From the NCBI RefSeq assembly GCF_011764425.1, contig NZ_BLPF01000001.1, positions 3,587,001 to 3,651,000 of the forward strand: DNA of 64,000 bases, written 5' to 3'. The notes beneath the pieces are model-generated. The model ran no database searches. It was not told the DNA's origin and saw only the letters and a list, made by a program, of their open reading frames with translations. The position numbers were made by a program, and so were the translations under genes. This DNA is from Phytohabitans houttuyneae. Its GTDB lineage: Bacteria; Actinomycetota; Actinomycetes; Mycobacteriales; Micromonosporaceae. Positions 9,182 through 18,121 of this stretch are shown one piece after another (position 1 is the stretch's first letter; the number at the start of each line of letters is the position of its first letter).

Positions 9182-10783
9182 ATGCCGCTGTTGCCATCGC
9201 TCGGCCGAGCTGTCGGCTCGATGATCCGGTGGACGCGGCTTTTCGGCCGGAGTTCTGTGCGCAGCGGCCGGTGGGCGGGGCGCAAGGTCGGTGCCGTCCG
9301 CACCAAGGGTGCCGGCGGCGAGGTGGGCATGACCCGCCTGCTCGACCTGCACGCCGCGTCGTACGCGGGCGACATCCTCATCGCCATCGGGCTGGCCGGC
9401 ACGATCTTCTTCAGCGCGCCGATCGGTGAGGCGCGCAGCGGCGTCGCCATCTACCTGCTGGTCACGATGATCCCGTTCGCGGTGCTGGCGCCGGTCGCCG
9501 GGCCGCTGCTCGACCACTTCCGCCACGGCCGGCGATACGCGCTGGCCACGACCATGCTCGGCCGCGCGTTCCTCGCCTGGCTGATGTCCGACTACATCCA
9601 CGGCTTCGGCCTTTATCCGGCGGCGTTCGGTGTCCTCGCGCTCTCCCGGGCGTACGGCGTGGCCCGCTCCGCCGCCGTCCCGCGGCTGCTCCCGGAGGGC
9701 ATGGGACTGTCGCAGGCGGCCGCGCGCGCCGGTGTGTACGGCATGATCGCCGGCGCCGCGGTGACGCCGATCGGCCTGCTCGCCTTCAAGTTCGGCCCGC
9801 AGTGGCCGCTGCGCGTCGCCTCGATCATCTTCCTGGTCGGCATGGTCGTGGCGCTGCGCCTGCCGCCGAAGGCCGACTCCGACCCGCCGGAGACGCTTCC
9901 CCGCCCGTTCGCCGCGATGGGGCTGCGCCGCGGCGACCGCGCGCTCACCGGCCGCCTGGTCGTCGCCACGCTCGTGAGCAGCGCCGCACTCCGCGGGCTG
10001 TACGGGTTTCTGTTGCTGTTCCTGGCGTTCGCCATCAAGGCCGACAACCTCACGACCGACTTTCTCGGTCGCAGCGTGAGCGACGAGGTCGCCCTGGGCC
10101 TGGTGGGTGGCGCGCTCGCGGTCGGCGGCTTCCTCGCCACGGCCATCGGCACCCGCATGCGCATCCACCGCCCGGCCGCCCTCCAGTCGAGCGGCCTGAT
10201 CATCGTGGCCGGTGTGGCGGTCCTCACCACGCTGAAGTTCTCGCTCGCGATGGTGGCGCTGCTGTGCCTGGTGACCGCGTTCATGAGCGGCATCTCCAAG
10301 CTCGCGGTCGACGCCTCGATCCAGGAGCGCATCGGCGAGCGGCTGCGGGCCAGCGCCTTCGCGCACTCCGAGACCGTGCTGATGGTCGCGTGGGTGGCCG
10401 GCGGCGCGCTGGGCCTGATCCCGTTTCAGGGCCGCCTGGGCATCGCGGTCGCCACGGTGGTCGCGGTGCTGGCCGCCGCCCGCGCGGTCGTGGTCGCCGG
10501 CGCCCTGCGCAAGGACAAGCTGAACGGCCGCGCCGATCCCGAGGCCGACACCGCGGCCACGCCCCCGTCTTCGACACCTCCACCCGAGCCAGAGCCGGCG
10601 AAGCCCACGCCGGCAAAGCCCACGCCGCCGCCACAGCAGCCGAAGCAGTCGCGGTGGCGGCGGAAGGCAGCACCGCCACCCGAGCCTGAGCCCGCCGCGA
10701 AACCGGTCGTGGAAGAGGAAAAGGACACCGTCCCGCCGCCCGGCTTCCACGTGTACCGCCCGTCGTCCGGCCCGCCCACATGA
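9182..10783 (+). CDS. MFS-type membrane protein with proline-rich tail
   Basis: About 12 predicted membrane segments between residues 60 and 430, with the segment VAGPLLDHFRHGRRYAL in the position of MFS motif A. The C-terminal tail of roughly 85 residues is rich in Pro, Glu and Lys (PPPEPEPAKPTPAKP) and looks disordered and cytoplasmic. ATG 9182 is chosen; ATG 9221 and ATG 9329 are alternatives and no site has a clear Shine-Dalgarno sequence. Its stop overlaps the mqnB start as ATGA, so translation is coupled and a link to menaquinone metabolism or nucleoside transport is conceivable but unproven. Confidence 0.8.
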   Translation: MPLLPSLGRAVGSMIRWTRLFGRSSVRSGRWAGRKVGAVRTKGAGGEVGMTRLLDLHAASYAGDILIAIGLAGTIFFSAPIGEARSGVAIYLLVTMIPFAVLAPVAGPLLDHFRHGRRYALATTMLGRAFLAWLMSDYIHGFGLYPAAFGVLALSRAYGVARSAAVPRLLPEGMGLSQAAARAGVYGMIAGAAVTPIGLLAFKFGPQWPLRVASIIFLVGMVVALRLPPKADSDPPETLPRPFAAMGLRRGDRALTGRLVVATLVSSAALRGLYGFLLLFLAFAIKADNLTTDFLGRSVSDEVALGLVGGALAVGGFLATAIGTRMRIHRPAALQSSGLIIVAGVAVLTTLKFSLAMVALLCLVTAFMSGISKLAVDASIQERIGERLRASAFAHSETVLMVAWVAGGALGLIPFQGRLGIAVATVVAVLAAARAVVVAGALRKDKLNGRADPEADTAATPPSSTPPPEPEPAKPTPAKPTPPPQQPKQSRWRRKAAPPPEPEPAAKPVVEEEKDTVPPPGFHVYRPSSGPPT

Positions 10784-11412
10784 CGCTGCTGGTCGTGACC
10801 GCCGTCGAGGCGGAGGCCGAGGCTGTCCGCGCCGGCCTGCCAAGCGGTCACGCACAGGTGGCCGCCGTGGGCGTGGGCGCCGCCTCGGCCGCCGCCGGCA
10901 CCGCGCGCCTGCTTGCGCTGGCCGAGGCCGCCGCACGCCCGTTCCAGGCGGTGATCCTCGCCGGCATCGCGGGCGGCTTCGCCCATCGCGCCCCGCTCGG
11001 CGCCACCGTCCTGGCCACCCGCAGCATCGCCGCCGACCTCGGTGCCGACTCCCCCGACGGCTTCATCCCCTTGGACGAGCTGGGCTTCGGCACCGCGATC
11101 GCCGAGGCCGACCCGACCCTCCTGGGCAGGCTCCGCGACGCCCTCCCGGACGCGATCACCGGCGACGTCCTCACGCTCAACACGGTGACCGGCACGGCCG
11201 AGACGGCGCAGGCGCTGCGACGCCGCTTTCCGGCCGCGGTGGCCGAGGGCATGGAGGGGTACGGCGCGGCCCGCGCCGCCATCGACGCCGGCCTACCCTT
11301 CGCCGAGCTCCGCACGATCTCCAACGCGATCGGCCCGCGCGACCGCGCCGCCTGGCGCATCCCCGACGCACTGGCCGCCCTGACCAGAGCCGCCCGCTCC
11401 CTCACCGCCTGA
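10780..11412 (+). CDS. mqnB: Futalosine hydrolase
   Basis: Converts futalosine to dehypoxanthinyl futalosine plus hypoxanthine in the alternative menaquinone pathway. The 210-residue product belongs to the nucleoside phosphorylase/MTAN fold; AGIAGGFA and the purine/ribose-contact motif AEGMEGYGAA (about residues 146-155) are visible, followed by SNAIGPRDRAAW. It starts inside the stop of the MFS gene (ATGA). Together with mqnD 1.1 kb downstream it shows that this organism makes menaquinone via futalosine. Confidence 0.93.
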   Translation: MTLLVVTAVEAEAEAVRAGLPSGHAQVAAVGVGAASAAAGTARLLALAEAAARPFQAVILAGIAGGFAHRAPLGATVLATRSIAADLGADSPDGFIPLDELGFGTAIAEADPTLLGRLRDALPDAITGDVLTLNTVTGTAETAQALRRRFPAAVAEGMEGYGAARAAIDAGLPFAELRTISNAIGPRDRAAWRIPDALAALTRAARSLTA

Positions 11413-11416
11413 GCGG

Positions 11417-12277
11417 TCAGCCCGCCCCGTCCGGCACCCAGCCCGCGTGCCGCCCGAACACCATCGCCACCACCCGCCCGGAGTCCTCGCGAAACCCGCA
11501 GCGCCGCAGGAAGGCCGCCGCCGTCCCGGCACCGACAACGGCCCGCGCGAGCCCGACGCCCGACCGCTCCACCTCCGCGGCGAACTCGCCCACCAGCCGC
11601 CGCCCGATCCCCATCCCGCGCAGGCCACGCGCCACCACCACACCCTCCAGGACCGCCTCACACCCCGGCTGGTCCTCCGGATGCGCGCCTCGCAGGAACG
11701 CCCGCAGCTCTCCCACCGGCGCCCCGTCCGGCGCCTCGGCCACCAGACGCCACACGTCGCCGGCACGCAACCCGCGCTCGCCAACCCACCGCAGGCGCAG
11801 CCCTTGCCACACCCACTCCCGGTGGCGGCGCTGCGCTCGTCGCGTGCGACTCAGGTCATACGTGAACTCCGGCGGCTCCAGCGGCCACGCCCTGCGCGGC
11901 AGCCGGTGCCAGTGCGCCCACCACGCGGCCGCCCAGTCGGTGAGCTGCTCGACCGGCCGCACGTCCAGGTGCGGCGGAAAGTTGCGGTCCGCCCGGTCAC
12001 GCAGCCCTTCGCCCGGCGCGGGCTCGATGTGCTCACCCACCGCGATCACGGTGCCGGCCGCACGCACGAGGCGCTCGACCGTGCGAAACCGCGGATCCAC
12101 GATCTCTCCCGACTCGATGCGGGTGATCGTGCTCTTCGGCAGACCGGCGAGGTCGGCCAGCTCCCGCTGGCTCAGGTCGGCCCTCCGCCGCAGCGCGCGG
12201 AGGGTCACGGCCAGATCCAGCACGTCCTCGCCCACGCCGGCAGCGTGCCAAGCTCGCCGTGACTCCTCAAGCCCCAC
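11417..12277 (-). CDS. XRE helix-turn-helix/GNAT acetyltransferase fusion
   Basis: A 286-residue two-domain protein. Residues 20-85 form an XRE-type helix-turn-helix (LRRRADLSQRELADLAGLPK, STITRIESGE). Residues about 140-280 are a GNAT acetyltransferase with the acetyl-CoA loop seen as VVARGLRGMGIGRRLV. Such fusions may sense a metabolite and regulate DNA, or modify a partner; the target is unknown. The start is GTG 12277; GTG 12235 (MGEDVLDLAVTL) is an alternative. It converges on mqnB with a 4-bp gap. Confidence 0.8.
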   Translation of the reverse strand: MGLEESRRAWHAAGVGEDVLDLAVTLRALRRRADLSQRELADLAGLPKSTITRIESGEIVDPRFRTVERLVRAAGTVIAVGEHIEPAPGEGLRDRADRNFPPHLDVRPVEQLTDWAAAWWAHWHRLPRRAWPLEPPEFTYDLSRTRRAQRRHREWVWQGLRLRWVGERGLRAGDVWRLVAEAPDGAPVGELRAFLRGAHPEDQPGCEAVLEGVVVARGLRGMGIGRRLVGEFAAEVERSGVGLARAVVGAGTAAAFLRRCGFREDSGRVVAMVFGRHAGWVPDGAG

Positions 12278-12333
12278 CCGTTTCCCTGTGGATAACCCCG
12301 GGCGACGGGGCGGGTGTGTTGGTTAGCGCGCAT

Positions 12334-12413
12334 CTCAAGCTGGGCGCACCGATGCGCCCAGGAGGTCGACGGACCGGGAATGGGGGTGGGCGCATACGTG
12401 CGCCCAGCTTGAG
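12334..12413. repeat. 80-bp element of two mirrored hairpins
   Basis: The outer arms CTCAAGCTGGGCGCA (12334-12348) and 12399-12413 are perfect reverse complements. Each side also forms its own hairpin: GGGCGCA/TGCGCCC with loops CCGA (12349-12352) and TACG (12395-12398). Between them lies a 28-bp unpaired core. The design of two inverted short palindromes resembles REPIN-type mobile repeats. No second copy was found in this window. Confidence 0.65.
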
Positions 12414-12480
12414 AGGGCCCGCGACGAAGGGCGAGTGTCAGCGACAAGCCCGACCCCGCCGGAGTGTGACCAACGGCGGA

Positions 12481-12533
12481 GGGTGAGGCCGCGGGAGCAA
12501 CGGTCTGGACCACGGCGGACGTCGCGGTAGCTC
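12481..12533. repeat. Dispersed intergenic repeat, copy 1
   Basis: This 53-bp stretch, beginning GGGTGAGGCCGCGGGAGCAA, matches 45521-45573 at 50 of 53 positions. It contains a near-palindrome GGTCTGGACC. It lies just upstream of the mqnD promoter. Confidence 0.7.
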
Positions 12534-12548
12534 GGATCATTTTGGGGT

Positions 12549-12560
12549 TAGCGTGGGGGC
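12549..12560 (+). promoter_or_regulatory. -10 of a leaderless mqnD promoter
   Basis: TAGCGT (12549-12554) lies exactly 6 nt before the mqnD GTG. The same TTAGCGT-N6-GTG arrangement occurs at 41781-41796. Confidence 0.6.
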
Positions 12561-13340
12561 GTGGCGCTCTCACTCGCGATCTCACCGTGCCCCAACGACA
12601 CGTTCGTGTTTCATGCGCTCGTCCATGGGCTGGTGCCGGGGGCGCCGGCGTTCGACGTGACGTACGCCGACGTGGACGTGACAAACACCGCCGCCGAGAA
12701 GGGGGCGTTTGACCTGGTCAAGGTGAGTTATGCGGCGCTGCCCTGGCTGCTTTCCGACTACCACCTGCTGCCGTGCGGCGGGGCGCTCGGGCGCGGGTGC
12801 GGTCCGCTCGTGCTCACCAAGGAGCCGCGCGCGGACCTGGCCGGGGCGACGATCGCGGTGCCGGGCGAGCGGACCACCGCGTACCTGCTGATGCGCCAGT
12901 GGGCAGCCGCGCAGCCGCCGGCGAAGGTGGAGGTCGTGCCGTTCGACCAGATCATGCCGGGGGTGGCCGCGGGGCGGTTCGACGCCGGGCTGGTCATCCA
13001 CGAGGCGCGCTTCACCTACCACCGCTACGGCCTCACGGCGCTGGCCGACCTCGGTGAGTGGTGGGAGGGCGAGACCGGGCTGCCGATACCGCTCGGGGCG
13101 ATCCTGGCGCGCCGGGGTGCGGTGGATCCGGAGGTCGCGGCGCAGTGGGTGCGGGCTTCGGTGCGGCACGCGTGGGCCCACCCGGAGGCGAGCCGCGACT
13201 ATGTGCTGGCGCACGCCCAGGAGATGGAGCCGGACGTGGTGGACCAGCACATAGCGCTGTACGTCAACGAGTTCACCGAGGATCTCGGCAGTGAGGGGCA
13301 CAAGGCGGTGGAGGCCCTGCTCAGATCTCCAGCTCTCTAG
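12561..13340 (+). CDS. mqnD: 1,4-dihydroxy-6-naphthoate synthase
   Basis: Converts cyclic dehypoxanthinyl futalosine to 1,4-dihydroxy-6-naphthoate in the futalosine menaquinone pathway. The 259-residue protein has a periplasmic-binding-protein fold; the family signature SPCPNDTFVFHALVHG is at residues 8-23 and the conserved VIHEARFTY segment is near residue 145. It starts at GTG 12561 on a probable leaderless transcript. Its last 20 bp overlap the 3' end of the convergent cold-shock gene. Confidence 0.93.
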   Translation: MALSLAISPCPNDTFVFHALVHGLVPGAPAFDVTYADVDVTNTAAEKGAFDLVKVSYAALPWLLSDYHLLPCGGALGRGCGPLVLTKEPRADLAGATIAVPGERTTAYLLMRQWAAAQPPAKVEVVPFDQIMPGVAAGRFDAGLVIHEARFTYHRYGLTALADLGEWWEGETGLPIPLGAILARRGAVDPEVAAQWVRASVRHAWAHPEASRDYVLAHAQEMEPDVVDQHIALYVNEFTEDLGSEGHKAVEALLRSPAL

Positions 13341-13707
13341 CCACCGCGTGCACGACCTGGGCCACCGTCTGCGCCGTCTTCTTGTCCGGGAAGCGGCCGC
13401 GGCGCAGGTCGGGCATGACCTTCGCCTCAAGCACCTTGATCATGTCTTCGATGAGGCCGTGCAGCTCTTCCGCCGGGCGGCGGCGCAGCTCGGTGACCGA
13501 CGGCGGCGCCTCCAGCAGGGTCACGCCCATCGCCTGGGCGCCCTTGCGGCTGTCGACGACACCGAACTCGATCCGCTGCCCACTCTTGAGTTCAGTGACG
13601 CCCCCCGGTAGCGCGTTTTTGGGCAGGAAGACGTCGCCACCCTCGTCGCTGGTGACGAAGCCGTAGCCCTTCTGCGCGTCGTACCACTTCACTCGACCCG
13701 TAGGCAC
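13321..13707 (-). CDS. Cold-shock domain protein with C-terminal helical extension
   Basis: Residues 1-65 are a CspA-type domain with RNP motifs KGYGFV and DVFLP. Unlike plain CspA (about 67 residues) the protein is 128 residues, with a charged helical extension of about 60 residues (ELRRRPAEELHGLIEDM). The start GTG 13707 gives MPTGRVKWYDAQKGYGFV and has GAGG 6 nt upstream; a longer frame to 13746 lacks a ribosome site. It follows the HAD gene by 35 nt, with a TTAGCCT element at the HAD 3' end that may serve as its own promoter. Confidence 0.88.
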   Translation of the reverse strand: MPTGRVKWYDAQKGYGFVTSDEGGDVFLPKNALPGGVTELKSGQRIEFGVVDSRKGAQAMGVTLLEAPPSVTELRRRPAEELHGLIEDMIKVLEAKVMPDLRRGRFPDKKTAQTVAQVVHAVARELEI

Positions 13708-13742
13708 CGCTGACCTCAACTCCGTTTGCGGGATTGCTGATG

Positions 13743-14363
13743 TCACAAGGCTAACCGGAGCAACCCCGTCAGCGCGCCTGGGAATCCATTCAGGTCATCA
13801 AGCACCTCGCTGGCGCCGGCCGCCCAAAGCTCCTCGCTGGAGCAGGGTCCGGTGGTGACGCCGAGCCCCGGAATCGCGGCGGTACGGGCGGCGACCATGT
13901 CGGCCACGTGATCGCCGACGTAGAGCCGCACGTCGTGCTCCGTCAGCGCGGTCGCCTTGCCCTCGGCGAAGAGGTCTCCCGCCACCTCGTCGACCACGAG
14001 GCCGAGGTGGTCGAGGTGCAGGCGGGCCAGGCGGCCCAGCTTCGACGTGACGACGACCACTCTGCCGCCGAGCCCTCGCACCGTCTCGACGGCCTCGGCC
14101 GCGCCCGGCAGCAGCGTCGAGGGAGCGATCGCGTACGCCGGGTAGAGCGCCCGGTAGGCCTCCACCGCCTCCTCGACCTGCTCGGCGGGAAACCAGTAGC
14201 GCAGCTCGTGGCGCAGCGGCGGGCCGAGGCGGTTGACGGCGGCGTCGGCGTCCACGTACACGCCGGTGCGCGCGGAAAGCTCCCGGAACGCGGCGGCAAT
14301 GCCCGGACGGGAGTCCACCAGCGTCATGTCGAGGTCGAACCCGACAACCACCTGTTGCGCCAC
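13743..14363 (-). CDS. HAD family hydrolase (phosphoglycolate phosphatase-like)
   Basis: HAD phosphatase of 206 residues with the nucleophile motif D10-L-D12-M-T, a cap domain (about 20-85), motif II VVVTSKLGR and motif III/IV YVGDHVADM. GTG 14363 (MAQQVVVGFDLDMTLVDS) is preferred to the longer frame to 14447 because it begins right at the domain. The substrate is unknown. It is probably co-transcribed with the cold-shock gene downstream. Confidence 0.85.
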   Translation of the reverse strand: MAQQVVVGFDLDMTLVDSRPGIAAAFRELSARTGVYVDADAAVNRLGPPLRHELRYWFPAEQVEEAVEAYRALYPAYAIAPSTLLPGAAEAVETVRGLGGRVVVVTSKLGRLARLHLDHLGLVVDEVAGDLFAEGKATALTEHDVRLYVGDHVADMVAARTAAIPGLGVTTGPCSSEELWAAGASEVLDDLNGFPGALTGLLRLAL

Positions 14364-14473
14364 GCCCCGATCTTCGCAGGACGCGCGCGGGCCCCGCGCG
14401 GCGGCCATCGGGCGCAGGACGACCCGTAACGCTGGCCGCGCCACCACGCAGCCTCAGCTAGCGTGGAACGACG

Positions 14474-16834
14474 ATGGCAACGACTCTCGCCGAGCACCTG
14501 CGGGCGATGCCCGACCGCGCCCTGGCCGCGCTGCTCCAGCTACGGCCGGACCTCGTCATGCCCGTGCCCTCCGACCTGTCGGCGCTGGCGGTGCGGGCCC
14601 AGTCACGGGTGTCGGTGGCGCGCGCGCTCGACGGGCTCGACCAGCTGACGTTGCAGGTGCTCGACGCGGTGCGCCTCACCCGCGACCCGGCCGAGGGCAC
14701 CACCTCGGTCGACGCCGTGCTCGCGATGGCCAAGGGCGATGCCGCGGCGGTGCGGGCGGCGCTCGGGAGGCTGCGGGAGCTGCTGCTCGTGCCGGGTCCC
14801 GACGACGCGCTGCACGTGGTCGGCGGCGTCGACGAGGTCTCCTCGCCGTACCCCGCCGGTCTCGGCCGCCCCGCCGCGGAGCTGGACGCGACCGCGGCGG
14901 CCCTCTGCGCGGACCCGGCCCGGCTCCGGCGGACGCTGCTGGCCGCTCCGCCGCCGGCTCGCGCGGTGCTCGACCGCCTCGCCGCCGGTCCGCCGGTGGG
15001 CACGCTGACCGGCGGCACGAGCGCCGCCGACTCGCCGGTCCGGTGGCTGCTCGACAACGGGCTGCTCGTGCGGATCTCCGGAGAGGCGATGGAGCTGCCC
15101 CGCGAGATCGGCCTGCTGCTGCGGCGCGACTCCGGCCCGCTGGGGCCGCTGCAGGTGCGGCCGCCGGCCATCGCCAGCGCGGCCCGCGAGCTCAAGAGCG
15201 TCGACTCCGCCGGGGCCGGCCAGGCGATGGAGGTGGTACGGCAGGCCGAGTCCCTGCTCGCCGCCCTCGACGCCGAGCCGGTGACCATGCTCCGCTCGGG
15301 CGGGATGGGTGTGCGCGACCTGCGCCGCCTCGCCAAGGTGACCGCGCTGGACGAGCCGGTGGCGGCGCTGCTGCTCGAGGTGGCGTACGCGGCGGGGCTG
15401 GCCGGCGAGGCCGAGGCGCCCGCGGCGCGGGTCGGCGCCGAGTTGATCTTCCTGCCCACGGCGGCGTACGACACGTGGCGCGCGATCCCGCTCGCCCTGC
15501 GCTGGGAGCGGCTGGCCACCGCGTGGCTGGCCATGACCCGGCAGCCCGGCCTTGTCGGGCAGCGTGACGAGCGCGACCGGCCGATCAACGCGCTGGCCAC
15601 CGAGGCGGAGCGGGCCGGCGCGCCGGCAGCCCGCCGCGCCGTGCTGGAGGTGCTCGCCGAGCTTGAACCAGGCACCGCGCCGAGCGCCGACGAGGTGCTC
15701 GCGCTGCTCGCCTGGCGGGCGCCGCGCCGGGCCAAGGGGCGCGAGGCGATCCACCGCGAGGTCCTCACCGACGCGGCACTGCTCGGTGTGACCGGGCTCG
15801 GGGCGCTGACCACGTACGGGCGGGTGCTCACCACGCGCGAAGAGGCCGCGGACGACGACCCGCTGGGGGTACGGGCGCACGAGGAGCCCGGCGTCGCCAG
15901 CGCCCTCGACGCCCTCCTCCCCGCACCCGTCGACCACGTGCTCGTGCAGGCCGACCTCACCGTGGTCGTGCCCGGACCGCCGGAGCCGGCGCTCGCCGCC
16001 GAGCTGGAGCTTGTCGCCGAGCAGGAGTCGGCGGGCGGCGCGAGCGTGCACCGGGTCACCGAGGCCAGCGTCCGCCGCGCCCTCGACGCCGGCTACACGG
16101 CCGACGACCTGCACGCGGTCTTCCGCCGCCGCTCCCGCACACCGGTGCCGCAGGGCCTGACGTACATGGTCGACGACGTGGCCCGCAAGCACGGCGGGCT
16201 GCGCGCGGGTGGCGCCGGGGCGTACGTGCGCAGCGACGACGAGGCGCTGCTCGTGCAGCTGCTCGCCGACAAGCGGCTGGGTGCGTTGACGCTGCGCCGG
16301 CTGGCACCGACCGTGCTGGTCACGCCGTACCAGATCGGGCGCCTGCTCACCGCGCTGCGCGAGGCCGGCTACCCGCCGGTGCACGAGGACGCCAGCGGCG
16401 CCGCCGTGCTCAGCCGCACCAAGTCGCGCCGGGCACCCGTGCGCACCTCGGCCGGGCTGCGCACCGACCCGCTCGGGCCGCCACCGCTCACCCCGCCCCG
16501 CCTCGCCGGCATCGTCGAGCACCTGCGGCGGGGTGACGCCGCCGCGCGGGCCGCCCGCCGCGCCCCGGTCACCGTCCGCGCCGCAAACGGTCACGGCGTC
16601 GAAGGGCTGACCGCGGTACAGGCACACAGCCAGGCACTTGCCGTGCTGCAGCAGGCGGTACGGGACAAGGCGCTGGTCTGGGTCGGCTACGTCGACGCGC
16701 ACGGCGCGACCGCCTCCCGCCTCGTGCGGCCGGTGTCGATCGGCGGCGGCTACCTGCGCGCGGAGGACGAGCGCACGGAGATGCTGCACACCTTCGCGCT
16801 GCACCGGATCACGGCCGCGGTCCTCGACGACTGA
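14474..16834 (+). CDS. XPB/Ssl2-like helicase-associated protein
   Basis: A 786-residue protein of the actinobacterial family that carries a helicase C-terminal-like domain (Helicase_C_3) without Walker motifs. It is usually found near an XPB-type helicase, which here lies 2.3 kb downstream. The N-terminal half is Ala/Leu/Arg-rich and helical; the C-terminal region (about 640-786) holds a WYL-like strand pattern KALVWVGYVDAHG with VRPVSIGGGYLRAEDE. ATG 14474 is 9 nt after a TAGCGT hexamer (14459-14464), so its leader is very short. A role in transcription or repair beside XPB is inference. Confidence 0.75.
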   Translation: MATTLAEHLRAMPDRALAALLQLRPDLVMPVPSDLSALAVRAQSRVSVARALDGLDQLTLQVLDAVRLTRDPAEGTTSVDAVLAMAKGDAAAVRAALGRLRELLLVPGPDDALHVVGGVDEVSSPYPAGLGRPAAELDATAAALCADPARLRRTLLAAPPPARAVLDRLAAGPPVGTLTGGTSAADSPVRWLLDNGLLVRISGEAMELPREIGLLLRRDSGPLGPLQVRPPAIASAARELKSVDSAGAGQAMEVVRQAESLLAALDAEPVTMLRSGGMGVRDLRRLAKVTALDEPVAALLLEVAYAAGLAGEAEAPAARVGAELIFLPTAAYDTWRAIPLALRWERLATAWLAMTRQPGLVGQRDERDRPINALATEAERAGAPAARRAVLEVLAELEPGTAPSADEVLALLAWRAPRRAKGREAIHREVLTDAALLGVTGLGALTTYGRVLTTREEAADDDPLGVRAHEEPGVASALDALLPAPVDHVLVQADLTVVVPGPPEPALAAELELVAEQESAGGASVHRVTEASVRRALDAGYTADDLHAVFRRRSRTPVPQGLTYMVDDVARKHGGLRAGGAGAYVRSDDEALLVQLLADKRLGALTLRRLAPTVLVTPYQIGRLLTALREAGYPPVHEDASGAAVLSRTKSRRAPVRTSAGLRTDPLGPPPLTPPRLAGIVEHLRRGDAAARAARRAPVTVRAANGHGVEGLTAVQAHSQALAVLQQAVRDKALVWVGYVDAHGATASRLVRPVSIGGGYLRAEDERTEMLHTFALHRITAAVLDD

Positions 16835-17014
16835 CGCGCCTTACGCGGGCGTCCCGGCGCCGCCTTAACGGCCATATCGCCGGATACATCCCCCACATAT
16901 TAGTTCTTGTGAATTGCTCGATGTGATGGAAATGTTCTTCACATCTCGGCATCAAAACGGTCGAGATCATCCATCACGTCACCGACGTGTGCCAAACACC
17001 CCCTGGAGGCTCAC
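16835..17014 (+). promoter_or_regulatory. AT-richer promoter region of the secreted protease
   Basis: This 180-bp gap is clearly less GC-rich than its surroundings (about 16880-16970). It holds TGATGGA (16924-16930) with its complement at 16970-16976, and CACGTC-ACC-GACGTG (16975-16989) close to the ribosome site. TTGTGA at 16907 is a possible -35. The pattern suggests regulated expression; no known operator is recognised. Confidence 0.45.
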
Positions 17015-18061
17015 GTGAGACTCACCCGACCTGCCGCGGTCATCCTCGCCGCGCCGGTACTCCTCGTCGGCACGGTGCTGTGGCCGTCCGCCGCACAGGC
17101 GGCACCCGAGCCGCTCTTCGCTGCCGACGCGCCCGCGGCCACCAGCCTCAGCGAGAGCCTCGGCGCCCGCTCGGGCGGCGCGTACATCGACACCGCGAGC
17201 GGCCGCATGGTCGTCGCGGTCACCGATGCCGCCGCGGCGAAGCAGGTGCGACAGTCCGGCGCGATCGCCAAGACGGTCAAGTACAGCGCCGCACAGCTCG
17301 ACTCCGTACAGGCGAACATGTCGAAGACCGTCGACACGCCCGGTACCGCACGCCACACCGACGTGGTCACCAACCAGGTCGTGGTGACCGTCGACAGCAC
17401 CGTGACCGGCGCCCGCCTCGCCGCGGTGAAGGCCGCTGTGGCCGCCGCCGGCGACGCCGCCCGCCTGGAGAGCACGCCCGACAAGTTCCAGCTGTTCATC
17501 GCCGGCGGCCAGGCGATCTACACGGGTGGCTCGCGCTGCTCGCTCGGCTTCAACGTGCGTACGTCGAGCGCGCTCTACTTCGTGACCGCCGGCCACTGCA
17601 CCAACGCCGGCTCGACGTGGACCAACGGCTCGACCACGCTCGGCACCCGCGCGGCGTCAAGCTTCCCGGGCAACGACTACGGCGTCGTCCGGTATACGAA
17701 CACGAGCATCGCCCGGCCGAGCGCGGTGTACCTGTACTCCGGCAGCAGCACCCAGTCGATCACGTCGGTCGGCAACGCGGTCACCGGCCAGTCCGTGCGT
17801 CGCAGCGGCAGCACCACCGGCGTGCGCAGCGGCTCCGTGACCGGTACCAACGCCACGGTCACCTACCCGCAGGGCACCGTCAGCGGCCTGATCCGCACCA
17901 ACGTGTGCGCCCAGCCCGGTGACAGCGGCGGCTCGCTCTTCGCCGGCAGCTCCGGCCTCGGCCTGACCTCCGGCGGCAGCGGCAACTGCTCCACCGGCGG
18001 CACGACCTTCTTCCAGCCGCTCAACGAGGTGATGTCGGTCTACGGCCTGAGCCTCGGCTGA
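17015..18061 (+). CDS. Secreted S1 serine protease (streptogrisin/alpha-lytic type)
   Basis: Extracellular chymotrypsin-fold protease of 348 residues. Residues 1-30 are a signal peptide ending SAAQA, 31-161 a propeptide that normally acts as a folding chaperone, and I162 ([11 protein letters not shown]) the likely mature N terminus, leaving a 187-residue enzyme. The catalytic triad is H194 (TAGHC), D221 (GNDYG) and S304 (GDSGGS). Cysteine pairs C175/C195 and later pairs fit the family disulfides. GTG 17015 has GGAGG 6 nt upstream. Its 3' flank is a strong bidirectional terminator. Confidence 0.93.
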   Translation: MRLTRPAAVILAAPVLLVGTVLWPSAAQAAPEPLFAADAPAATSLSESLGARSGGAYIDTASGRMVVAVTDAAAAKQVRQSGAIAKTVKYSAAQLDSVQANMSKTVDTPGTARHTDVVTNQVVVTVDSTVTGARLAAVKAAVAAAGDAARLESTPDKFQLFIAGGQAIYTGGSRCSLGFNVRTSSALYFVTAGHCTNAGSTWTNGSTTLGTRAASSFPGNDYGVVRYTNTSIARPSAVYLYSGSSTQSITSVGNAVTGQSVRRSGSTTGVRSGSVTGTNATVTYPQGTVSGLIRTNVCAQPGDSGGSLFAGSSGLGLTSGGSGNCSTGGTTFFQPLNEVMSVYGLSLG

Positions 18062-18082
18062 CCTTTCTCCCCCAGTGAAGAA

Positions 18083-18121
18083 GGCCACCGGTCGGGTGCC
18101 TCAGGTGCCCGGCCGGTGGCC
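18083..18121. terminator. Bidirectional terminator between protease and L,D-transpeptidase genes
   Basis: GGCCACCGG (18083-18091) and CCGGTGGCC (18113-18121) form a stem that extends inward through a G-T pair and CGGG/CCCG to about 14 bp. It serves both convergent genes; its right arm lies within the last codons of the transpeptidase gene. Confidence 0.75.

Noticed and set aside
12287-12295. Single canonical DnaA box TGTGGATAA upstream of the XRE-GNAT gene
   Set aside because: One isolated box is expected by chance in this much sequence and no second box or AT-rich stretch accompanies it.
12205-12684. Minus-strand frame across the 12.3-12.5 kb repeats
   Set aside because: It crosses the hairpin element and the dispersed repeat, lacks a ribosome site and overlaps mqnD.
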